Translations under genes and position numbers: made by a program
Notes under the pieces: model-generated
What the model saw: the letters and a program-made list of their open reading frames with translations, nothing else
Database searches by the model: none
What the model was told of the DNA's origin: nothing
In this document: piece by piece, positions 14,049 to 23,262 of the stretch
Position numbering within the stretch: the first letter of the stretch is position 1
Layout: every line of letters begins with the position of its first letter
Source of the DNA: Burkholderiales bacterium
GTDB taxonomy: Bacteria; Pseudomonadota; Gammaproteobacteria; Burkholderiales; UBA6910
Length of the DNA: 64,000 nt
Direction: 5' to 3'
Assembly: GCA_026005015.1 (NCBI GenBank)
Contig: BPKG01000001.1
Location: 501,501-565,500, forward strand

Positions 14049-15600
14049 TCAGTTGAGCGGCTTGATGGAGGAATCGACCAGTCGCGCGTCGAAGTTCTCG
14101 ATCAGCTCGCGCACGAAGGGGTCCTTTTCGATCGCCTCGATGGCCTTCCGCTGGCGCTCGCGCCGCTCCCGGTTGGCCATTTCGGCCGGGGAGAGGCCGG
14201 CACCGGCGCCGCAAGTGAATTTTACCTTGAGCGGCCGCCCGAAGTGCCGGCGCACGGCCTCCGCCACCCGCTCCTCGTAGCGCTTGTCCAGGAGGTAGCG
14301 GTGGGCCTCCGGCAGGCGAAGGCGAGAGCTCCTGGTCGTTCAGACCCGCCAGCTCGCAATGCTCGGCGAGCTGCTTCGCCATGCCCGAAAGCCCGAGGCT
14401 CGCCACGAGGGCCGGCCAGTCCACCTCCGTCCGGTACGCCGCCCGGCTGGACGCGGCCGCCGGGGCGGGAGCCTCCCCGGCGGCCGGCGGGAGGGAACGG
14501 GCCGGAGGAGTCTCCTCCCCCTGGGGCGCGAAGGCCAGCATGCGCAGCAGCGTCATGGTGAACCCGGCGTACTCGTCCGGGGCGAGATCGAGCTCGCTGC
14601 GGCCGTGGATGGCGATCTGGTAGTAGAGCTGCACCTCCTCCGGGTCGAGGAGGCGCGCCAGGGTCAGCACCTGCTCCCGGTCCGGAACCTCCTCGCCCAA
14701 GGCCCCCGGGGCGGCCTGGGCCAGGGCCACCTGGGTCAGCAGGGCGGCCAGGTCTTGGAGCGCTCCCTCGAAGGAAGCGCCGGCGGCCTCCATTTCGTCG
14801 GCGATGGCCTTCAGCCGGGCGCCGTCGCCCGCCTTCACCGCCGCCAGGATGGCGCCGAGGCCGCCCCCCGCCACCGTGCCCAGCATGGCTCGCACCGAGG
14901 CCTCCTGCACCCGGCCGCCCCCATGGGCGATCGCCTGGTCGAGGAGGCTCAAGCCGTCCCTCAGGCTCCCCTGGGCCGCCCGCGCCAGGAGCTGCACCGC
15001 GGCGGGCTCAAAGGGGATTCCCTCCGCCTCCAGCACCTGGCGCAGCCGCCCGGCCACCTGGGGGGCCGGGATGCGCTTCAGGTTGAACTGGAGGCAGCGG
15101 GACAGCACCGTGACCGGGATCTTCTGGGGGTCGGTGGTGGCCAGCACGAACTTGACGTGCTCCGGCGGCTCCTCCAGGGTCTTGAGCATGGCGTTGAAGG
15201 CACTGCGGGAGAGCATATGCGCCTCGTCGATGATATAGATCTTGTAGCGGCCGCTCACCGGGGCGTAGAGGGCGTTCTCCAGCAGCTCCCGCATGTGGTC
15301 CACCTGGGTGTTGGAGGCGGCGTCCAGCTCGATCAGATCCACGAAGCGGCCGGCGTCGATCTCCCGGCAAGCGCTGCACGCCCCGCAGGGGGTGGCGCTC
15401 ACCCCGCCCTCGCAGTTGAGCGCCTTGGCCAGCACCCGGGCCAGGGTGGTCTTGCCCACTCCCCGGGTTCCGGTCAGAAGATAGGCGTGATGGAGCCTGC
15501 CCTGCTCCAGGGCGTTCGCCAGCGCCCGCACCACGTGCTCCTGCCCCACCAGCTCCTCGAAGCGGCGGGGACGCCATTTGCGGGCCAGGACTTGCGTCAC
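14049..15600 (-). pseudogene. dnaX: DNA polymerase III tau/gamma subunit DnaX, with a +1 frame disruption
   Basis: The clamp-loader ATPase of the replicase. The GTG at 15600 begins VTQVLARKWRPRRFEELVGQ, the usual start; open frame further upstream is antisense to pagL. Seen: Walker A GTRGVGKTT, a zinc module with CGACSAC, DEAHMLSRSAFNAML, and sensor 1 LATTDPQK. After residue 425 an extra T (14325) shifts the frame. The correct tail, which ends [14 protein letters not shown] and SIKPLN and stops at 14049, is in the +1 frame. If the base is removed, a 516-residue protein results. As it stands, about 100 unrelated residues replace the polymerase-binding domain. Probably a sequencing error, but a gamma-like truncated product cannot be excluded. 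Confidence 0.85.
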
Positions 15601-15611
15601 CGGATCAAACC

Positions 15612-16151
15612 CTAAAACCAGTAACCGAAGCGAACCTGATGGAAATTGATGCCGTTGTTGGGGGACTTGATCCCGGCGTTGGACAGGTGCTGGAAGCGAT
15701 AGCTTAGGTCGAAGGCCTGGCGCGGCCCGAAGCGTAGCCCCAGCCCCAAGTGATCGCCGAACTGGAAGCTGGACCCGAAGCGCCGCTGCCGGCTCACCGA
15801 AGTCTCCGACAGGAAGTGGGCCCCGATGCCGCCCTCCAAGTACGGGATGAAGCCGCCGGCGCCCGCCCACTGCAGCCGCAGTACGGGGGTCAAGCCTATA
15901 TCCCACAGCCCCGAGTTGGTCCTGTTCAAGCTATCGTTCATCCAGCGGCCGATCTGCAAGTCCCAATAGCCTCCCAGGGACCAGCCCGCCCGCTCTAGCC
16001 AGTGCACCTTCCAATCCCATTGGGCCGCCACCCGCACGAGGCTCACGTCCGCGTTGGAAGAGTCCGACACCCCCCCTTCGAGGGCGATCCCGTCCACCGC
16101 CCAGACCGGGGCGGCCAGCACCGCGCCCAGAAACGCAGGGATTCTTTTCAC
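15612..16151 (-). CDS. pagL: PagL-type lipid A 3-O-deacylase (acyloxyacyl hydrolase) family
   Basis: A 179-residue predicted outer-membrane beta-barrel enzyme that would remove the 3-O acyl chain of lipid A. Seen: signal peptide MKRIPAFLGAVLAAPVWA, alternating amphipathic strands, and the C-terminal motif FQHLSNAGIKSPNNGIN ending in Trp-Phe, as outer-membrane proteins do. The catalytic His and Ser are at 155 and 157. The third residue of the known triad (Glu, 14 after the His in the Pseudomonas enzyme) is Asn 169 here. It lies 11 bp upstream of dnaX on the same strand, so it may lead that transcript. Confidence 0.82.
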   Translation of the reverse strand: MKRIPAFLGAVLAAPVWAVDGIALEGGVSDSSNADVSLVRVAAQWDWKVHWLERAGWSLGGYWDLQIGRWMNDSLNRTNSGLWDIGLTPVLRLQWAGAGGFIPYLEGGIGAHFLSETSVSRQRRFGSSFQFGDHLGLGLRFGPRQAFDLSYRFQHLSNAGIKSPNNGINFHQVRFGYWF

Positions 16152-16208
16152 TTGTTGGTTCTCCTAACGCTCCCTTCCTCTCCGCCCCCGGGGCAGAGGA
16201 AGGAAGGC

Positions 16209-16235
16209 GGTCAACGGTCGGCAACCCTTGACCGG
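16209..16235 (-). terminator. Possible hairpin terminator after the 4.5S RNA
   Basis: CGGTCAA at 16209-16215 pairs with TTGACCG at 16229-16235 across a 13-base loop, 14 bases downstream of the predicted 4.5S RNA end. On the minus strand it is followed by a pyrimidine tract, CTTCCTTCCTC, not a clean T-run, so termination is uncertain. Confidence 0.35.
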
Positions 16236-16248
16236 CGCGATGAAAGGG

Positions 16249-16346
16249 TGGCGAGCCTGACCCCCGGCACTTGCAGAGAATAGCTGTGGCTGCTTCCTTC
16301 CGGACCTGACCAGGTTCACTATCGTGCAATGCGGGGAGGCCCGCCG
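16249..16346 (-). ncRNA. ffs: 4.5S signal recognition particle RNA
   Basis: The small bacterial SRP RNA that binds Ffh for co-translational membrane targeting. Read on the minus strand, the conserved domain IV is present: GGTCAGGTCCGGAAGGAAGC with the GGAA tetraloop and the asymmetric internal loop. The ends pair: GGCGGGCCT near 16345-16337 with AGGCTCGCC near 16259-16251 (one G-U). Size is about 98 nt, as in other proteobacteria. Exact ends are estimated from the pairing. It lies upstream of pagL-dnaX on the same strand. Confidence 0.93.
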
Positions 16347-16714
16347 TTGATCATGCCCCCGCCCGGGAGCCGTAGCCCGTCGCGGACCCCCGCTCCCCGG
16401 GCCGGGTGGGAAACCCGGAATCCTCCGGGCGTCCGTCCCAAAACGCCCCGTAGGGTACCACATGCGCGCCGCCCCCGCCGCATGACCTGTCCCTGTTTCC
16501 CAATGGTGGGACGATGGCGCTGACGGACCGGAGCTACAAAAAGTCGATAAGTCTTGTGTCTTATATAAGATTAGGGTTAAGGTTATAGGCCAAAAGGCCG
16601 CGCCCGGCCGGAGACGATCGTGGCGCGCGCTTACCGCGCCGCACTAAAATGCTCTAAAACGAAAGAAGCGGCGGCAGGATTTTTCATCATTCCATGACCT
16701 TGAAGGAGGAAGCC
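16347..16714. promoter_or_regulatory. Intergenic region between 4.5S RNA and acs
   Basis: A 368-bp region between the divergent ffs and acs. It holds no convincing small gene. The AT-rich part, 16535-16590, carries the palindrome described separately and must contain the acs control region. A TAAAAT at 16645-16650 could be an acs -10 box, but the matching -35 (TGGCGC at 16621) is poor, so I do not call a promoter. The acs start is decided by AAGGAGG just before ATG 16715. Confidence 0.6.
16559..16570. promoter_or_regulatory. Palindromic operator TCTTATATAAGA upstream of acs
   Basis: A perfect 12-bp palindrome, 145 bp before the acs start. The same sequence occurs upstream of prpC2 (56196-56207), and a one-mismatch copy lies between gntR and mdh (54035-54046). 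Inferred to be the binding site of the GntR regulator at 53245-53988. Confidence 0.6.
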
Positions 16715-18679
<1,965 letters not shown>

Positions 18680-18752
18680 GCCGGCGGGTCTCGTCCGCGG
18701 TCGGCCCTGGACGGCGGGAGCGTCCGACGCGCTGAGCCGGCGGACCCCTGCT

Positions 18753-18796
18753 CCGGCGGGGTACCACTCGAGGGCGCCCCGCCGGTTTTCTCCTTT
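18753..18796 (+). terminator. Rho-independent terminator after acs
   Basis: CCGGCGGGG at 18753-18761 pairs with CCCCGCCGG at 18777-18785 across a 15-base loop, followed by TTTTCTCCTTTT. It would end the acs transcript before the metallo-hydrolase gene. Confidence 0.75.
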
Positions 18797-18811
18797 TACA
18801 AACACTGTCCG

Positions 18812-19768
18812 GTGACGCTGCCCGCCTTGATTCAGTACGACCATGGCATCGCCGCGGTGGACTCGGGCTATTACCGGCCCAACCTGGATGCGATCCACGT
18901 CATCGTGGAGCGGGGCCGAGCGGCTATCGTGGACACGGGCACCAGCCGCTCGGTCCCCGGGCTCCTGGCCGCCCTGGAGGCGCTGGGGGTGGATCGGCAC
19001 GCGGTGGACTACATCCTGGTCACCCACATCCACCTGGACCACGCGGGCGGCGCCGGGCAGCTCGCCCTGGCCCTGCCCCGGACCCCCATCGTGGTCCATC
19101 CCCGGGGAGCGCGCCACCTGGTAGATCCGGGGAAGCTGGTGGCCAGCACCCAGGCAGTCTACGGCGAAGAGGAATTCCGCCGGCTCTACGGCGAGGTGCT
19201 GCCGGTGCCGGCCGAGCGGCTGATCGAAGCCCCCGACGGCTTCCGCCTTTCCCTGGCCGGGCGGGAGCTCGTTCTTCTCGACACCCCCGGCCACGCCCGG
19301 CACCATTACTGCATCTACGACGCGCGCTCCCGCTCGGTCTTCACCGGCGACACCTTCGGCATCTCCTACCGGGAGTTCGACGGGGAGGGGACGGAGTTCA
19401 TCTTCCCCACCTCGACCCCGGCCCAGTTCGACCCCGACGCGGCCCATGTCTCCATCGACCGCCTGGCGAGCCTCGAGCCCAGGCATGCTTTTCTCACCCA
19501 CTACAGCCGGGTGTCCCACGTGGCGCGGCACGCGGCCACCCTGCACCGGCTGCTGGAGGAGTACCGGCGGCTGGCCGAGCAGGCCCGCTCCGCGGGGCCG
19601 GCGCGCCACCGGGTGCTCACCGAGGGCCTGCGGGAGCTGCTGCTCGAGGAGGCCCAGGCCAGCGGCAGTCCTCTGCCGGAGGAGACCGCGGCGCAGCTCC
19701 TCGCCATGGACATCGAGCTCAACGCCCAAGGAATCGAAGTCTGGATGGACGCTAAGGCCAAGGCCTGA
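18812..19768 (+). CDS. Metallo-beta-lactamase-fold hydrolase
   Basis: A 318-residue MBL-fold protein starting at GTG 18812, 15 bases after the acs terminator. Seen: the dinuclear metal motif THIHLDHAGG, further ligands in DTPGHARHHYCIYD and FTGDTFG, and a C-terminal helical extension of about 90 residues. The fold is clear but substrate is not; MBL-fold proteins include thioesterases, glyoxalases and lactonases. Its place between acs and an acetate-type sensor module makes a role in acyl-CoA or ester chemistry conceivable, but nothing in the sequence proves it. Confidence 0.85.
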   Translation: MTLPALIQYDHGIAAVDSGYYRPNLDAIHVIVERGRAAIVDTGTSRSVPGLLAALEALGVDRHAVDYILVTHIHLDHAGGAGQLALALPRTPIVVHPRGARHLVDPGKLVASTQAVYGEEEFRRLYGEVLPVPAERLIEAPDGFRLSLAGRELVLLDTPGHARHHYCIYDARSRSVFTGDTFGISYREFDGEGTEFIFPTSTPAQFDPDAAHVSIDRLASLEPRHAFLTHYSRVSHVARHAATLHRLLEEYRRLAEQARSAGPARHRVLTEGLRELLLEEAQASGSPLPEETAAQLLAMDIELNAQGIEVWMDAKAKA

Positions 19769-19847
19769 ACGGAAGCCGCCCGCCGGGGCGGGGCGGATAC
19801 CAGGTGCTAATATTGGAAAAAGCTCCACCGCCGAAAGGGTTGCCGCC

Positions 19848-20057
19848 ATGAGGGAGAACGTGACCGGGGAGCGGCTGATCGCCGTGTTCCTCGTCGGCTG
19901 CCTGTTGTTCAACTACCCCCTCCTCGACCTCTTCAACAGCGACGCCGAGGTCTTCGGCATACCGCTGCTCTTCGCCTACATCTTCGCCGCCTGGATGCTG
20001 CTGATCGGGCTGATGGCCTGGATCGTGGAGGCGCGTCCGGGCCGGCGGGAGCACTAA
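19848..20057 (+). CDS. Small two-helix membrane protein upstream of the sensor kinase
   Basis: A 69-residue protein starting at ATG 19848 with GAAAGGG eight bases upstream. Two hydrophobic helices are visible: LIAVFLVGCLLFNYPLLDLF and an equally long one beginning IPLLFAYIFAAWML, with an Arg-rich cytoplasmic tail. It ends 9 bp before the transporter-like sensor kinase. Its size and place resemble the small partner of the symporter at 27775, so it may be an accessory subunit of the kinase's transporter domain. I do not recognise a named family. Confidence 0.7.
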   Translation: MRENVTGERLIAVFLVGCLLFNYPLLDLFNSDAEVFGIPLLFAYIFAAWMLLIGLMAWIVEARPGRREH

Positions 20058-20066
20058 GCTCCGCCG

Positions 20067-22916
20067 ATGCTGCAAGGCTCGGTCATCGTCATCGCCTCGT
20101 TCGCCTACCTGGGCATCCTGTTCGCCATCGCCTATTACGCCGACAAGCGGGCGGACGCCGGGCGCTCGGTCATCGCCAACCCCTACATCTACGCCCTGTC
20201 CCTGGCGGTCTACGCCACTTCCTGGACCTTCTACGGGAGCGTGGGGCGCGCCGCCTCCACCGGCATCGGGTTCCTGCCCATCTACCTGGGCCCGACCCTG
20301 ATGGCGGCCCTGTGGTGGTTCGTGATGCTCAAGATCATCCGCATCAGCAAGGCCAACCGCATCACCTCCATCGCCGACTTCATCTCCTCCCGCTACGGCA
20401 AGAGCCAGCTCCTGGGGGGTCTGGTGACCGTGACCGCGGTAATCGTCATCATCCCCTACATCTCCCTGCAGTTGAAGGCGGTGTCCAACACCTTCAGCCT
20501 GCTGCTGCACTACCCGGAAGTCTCCGCCCCGGCGGCGCGCGCTGCCCAGCCGGTGGTGAGCGACAGCGCCTTCTACATCGCCCTACTGCTGGCGGCTTTC
20601 ACCATCGTCTTCGGCACCCGGCACCTGGACGCCTCCGAGCGCCACGAGGGCATGGTGGCGGCCATCGCCTTCGAGTCCCTGGTGAAGCTGCTCGCCTTCG
20701 TCGCCGTGGGGCTGTTCGTCACCTTCGGCCTGTACAACGGCTTCGCCGACATCTTCGACCGGGCAGCGGAGCTGCCCAAGCTGAACGCCCTGCTCACGGT
20801 GGGCGGCGCCGCGGGCACCTACGACACCTGGGCCTCCCTCACCGTGCTGTCCATGCTCTCCATCATGCTCCTGCCGCGGCAATTCCAGATCTCGGTGGTG
20901 GAGAACGTGAACGAAAAGCACGTGCTGAAGGCGATCTGGCTCTTTCCCCTCTACCTTTTCGCCATCAACATCTTCGTCCTGCCCATCGCCTTCGGCGGGC
21001 TCATGCGCTTTCCCGACGGGGGTGTGGACGCCGACACCTTCGTGCTCACCATCCCTATGGCCGAGCAGCAGGAAGCGCTCGCGCTGTTCGCCTTCATCGG
21101 CGGGCTGTCCGCCGCCACCGGCATGGTGATCGTGGAGACCATCGCCCTGTCCACCATGGTGTGCAATGATCTCGTCATGCCGGTGCTGCTGCGGCTGCGC
21201 TGGTTGCGGCTGACCGAACGCCCGGACCTGACCGGGCTGTTGCTCGGCATCCGGCGCGGCGCCATCGTCGCCGTGCTGCTGCTCGGCTACCTCTACTTCC
21301 GCCTCGCCGGGGAAGCGTACGCCCTGGTGTCCATCGGCCTCATCTCCTTCGCCGGCGTGGCTCAGTTCGCCCCGGCGTTCTTCGGCGGCATGTACTGGAA
21401 GGGCGGAACCCGCACCGGCGCCATCGCCGGCCTCACGGCGGGCTTCCTGGTGTGGGCCTACACCCTGCTCCTGCCCTCCTTCGCCCGTTCCGGCTGGCTA
21501 CCCATCTCCTTCCTCGAAGCGGGCCCCTTAGGCATCGAGCTGTTGAAACCCCTGGAGCTTTTCGGCCTGCGGGGTCTCGACCAGAACACCCACTCCCTCT
21601 TCTGGAGCATGCTGGCCAACATCGGCGCCTACGTGGCCGGCAGCCTCCTCACCCGTCCGAGCGTGGCGGAGCACAGCCAGGCGACCCTGTTCGTCGACGC
21701 CTTCAAGAAATCCCCGGAGTCCACCGGATCGCGCTTCTGGCGGGGGTCGGCCACCGTGGACGACCTGCGGCCCGTGCTCAGCCGCTTCCTCGGGGCCGGA
21801 CGGGCCGAGGAGGCGCTGCGCGAGTACGCCCTCCGGCGCGGGCTGGAGGACGTAAGCGACCTGCAGGCCGACGCGGACCTGGTCCACTACGCCGAGACCC
21901 TGCTCGCCGGCGCCATCGGCGCGGCCTCGGCCCGGGTCATGGTGGCCTCCACGGTAAAGGAGGAACCCCTGACCATGGACGAGGTCCTGAACATCCTGGA
22001 CGAGACCTCCCAGATCATCGCCTATAGCCGCCAATTGGAGAGCAAGTCCCGGGCGCTGGAAAGGGCGACCGCCGAGCTCAAGGCGGCCAACGAGCGCCTG
22101 CAGGAGGTGGACCGGCTGAAGGACGACTTCATCTCCACCGTCACCCACGAGCTGCGCACCCCCCTCACCTCGATCCGCGCCCTCACCGAGATCCTGCACG
22201 ACAACCCCGACCTGGACGCGGCCGAGCGCACCCGCTTCCTCGGCATCATCATCAAGGAGAGCGAGCGGCTGACCCGGCTCATCAACCAGGTGCTGGACCT
22301 GGCCAAGCTGGAATCCGGCAACGCTGACTGGCACAACACGGAGCTGGACCTGCGGGAGGTGATCGAGGAGGCGGTCGCCTCCACGGCCCAGCTCTTTAAG
22401 GAGAAGCGGGTCAAGCTGGAGACCCGCCTGGAGGCGAACGTGCCGCGCATCACCGCCGACCGGGACCGCCTGGTGCAGGTCATGCTAAACCTGCTCTCCA
22501 ACGCGGTGAAATTCTGCGAGCCCGAGCGGGGCCGGGTGACCGTCACCTTGAGGCGGGAGGGCAAGACGCTGCGGGTGGACGTGAGCGACAACGGAATCGG
22601 CATCAGTCCCGAGCACCAGAAAGTGATCTTCGAAAAATTCAGGCAGGTGGGGGACACGATGAGGGCCCGGCCCTCGGGCACCGGGCTAGGGCTGCCCATC
22701 AGCCGCCAGATCATCGAACATTTCGGGGGACGGCTGTGGGTCGAGAGCGCGCCCGGGCGCGGGGCGACGTTCTCGTTCACCATCCCCCTCGCCCCCGAGC
22801 GGGTCGCCGCGGCCGCGCGGGCTGGACAAGCCGACGCGAGAACCGGCGCACAAGGGGAAATCGCCGCAACGGAGGAGGCCAAGCATGGGCAAGCGGATAC
22901 TGATCGCCGACGATGA
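20067..22916 (+). CDS. SLC5-type transporter/histidine kinase hybrid (CrbS/MxtR-like)
   Basis: A 949-residue sensor with an N-terminal sodium/solute symporter domain of about 12-13 membrane helices (residues 1-500), a cytoplasmic linker, a coiled coil, then a kinase core. Seen: HisKA motif HELRTPLTSIRAL with the phospho-acceptor His near residue 694, N box NLLSNAVKF, G1 VSDNGIGIS, and G2 SGTGLGLPIS. In Vibrio and Pseudomonas, kinases of this build (CrbS/MxtR) switch on acs. The nearby acs, symporter and DUF294 genes match that context. The response regulator starts inside its last 32 bases. Confidence 0.9.
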   Translation: MLQGSVIVIASFAYLGILFAIAYYADKRADAGRSVIANPYIYALSLAVYATSWTFYGSVGRAASTGIGFLPIYLGPTLMAALWWFVMLKIIRISKANRITSIADFISSRYGKSQLLGGLVTVTAVIVIIPYISLQLKAVSNTFSLLLHYPEVSAPAARAAQPVVSDSAFYIALLLAAFTIVFGTRHLDASERHEGMVAAIAFESLVKLLAFVAVGLFVTFGLYNGFADIFDRAAELPKLNALLTVGGAAGTYDTWASLTVLSMLSIMLLPRQFQISVVENVNEKHVLKAIWLFPLYLFAINIFVLPIAFGGLMRFPDGGVDADTFVLTIPMAEQQEALALFAFIGGLSAATGMVIVETIALSTMVCNDLVMPVLLRLRWLRLTERPDLTGLLLGIRRGAIVAVLLLGYLYFRLAGEAYALVSIGLISFAGVAQFAPAFFGGMYWKGGTRTGAIAGLTAGFLVWAYTLLLPSFARSGWLPISFLEAGPLGIELLKPLELFGLRGLDQNTHSLFWSMLANIGAYVAGSLLTRPSVAEHSQATLFVDAFKKSPESTGSRFWRGSATVDDLRPVLSRFLGAGRAEEALREYALRRGLEDVSDLQADADLVHYAETLLAGAIGAASARVMVASTVKEEPLTMDEVLNILDETSQIIAYSRQLESKSRALERATAELKAANERLQEVDRLKDDFISTVTHELRTPLTSIRALTEILHDNPDLDAAERTRFLGIIIKESERLTRLINQVLDLAKLESGNADWHNTELDLREVIEEAVASTAQLFKEKRVKLETRLEANVPRITADRDRLVQVMLNLLSNAVKFCEPERGRVTVTLRREGKTLRVDVSDNGIGISPEHQKVIFEKFRQVGDTMRARPSGTGLGLPISRQIIEHFGGRLWVESAPGRGATFSFTIPLAPERVAAAARAGQADARTGAQGEIAATEEAKHGQADTDRRR

Positions 22917-23262
22917 GCCCAACATCGTCGTTTCGCTGGAGTTCTTGATGGAGCGGCACGGCTACGAGATCCGGGTCGCCACCGACGGGGAAGAGGTGTT
23001 GCGGGCGGTCGAGGAATTCCGCCCCGATCTGATCCTGCTGGACGTGATGCTGCCGGGCAAAAGCGGGTTCGAAGTCTGCCAGAAGCTGCGGGAGGACCCC
23101 GCCTGGCAGGGGGTGAAAATCGTGATGCTCACCGCCAAGGGGCGGGAGACGGAGGTGGCCAAGGGGCTCGCCCTGGGGGCCGACGCCTACATCACCAAGC
23201 CCTTCTCCACCAAGGAGCTGATCGCCCAGGTGAAGAAGCTTCTGGGGGAACAGGCCGCGTGA
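22885..23262 (+). CDS. Single-domain response regulator
   Basis: A 125-residue CheY-like receiver. Seen: acidic pocket DDE at residues 9-11, phospho-acceptor Asp 53 in LILLDVMLPG, MLTAK with the conserved Thr/Ser position, and TKPFS with the conserved Lys. It has no DNA-binding output, unlike the LuxR-type CrbR/ErdR partner of such kinases, so it must act on another protein. It overlaps the kinase gene by 32 bp and shares GTGA with the next gene, so the three are translated together. Confidence 0.93.
   Translation: MGKRILIADDEPNIVVSLEFLMERHGYEIRVATDGEEVLRAVEEFRPDLILLDVMLPGKSGFEVCQKLREDPAWQGVKIVMLTAKGRETEVAKGLALGADAYITKPFSTKELIAQVKKLLGEQAA

Noticed and set aside
14316-14340. Programmed frameshift site in dnaX
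   Set aside because: No A-rich slippery heptamer, and the conserved tail needs a +1 shift, unlike the known -1 dnaX sites. A sequencing or assembly error explains it better, especially with two similar cases.
15601-15906. N-terminal extension of dnaX upstream of GTG 15600
   Set aside because: The extra residues are antisense-register reading of pagL, while VTQVLARKWRP is the normal DnaX start.
16621-16650. Sigma-54 promoter for acs (TGGCGCGCGCTTACC)
   Set aside because: The -12 GC dinucleotide is missing at the required spacing.
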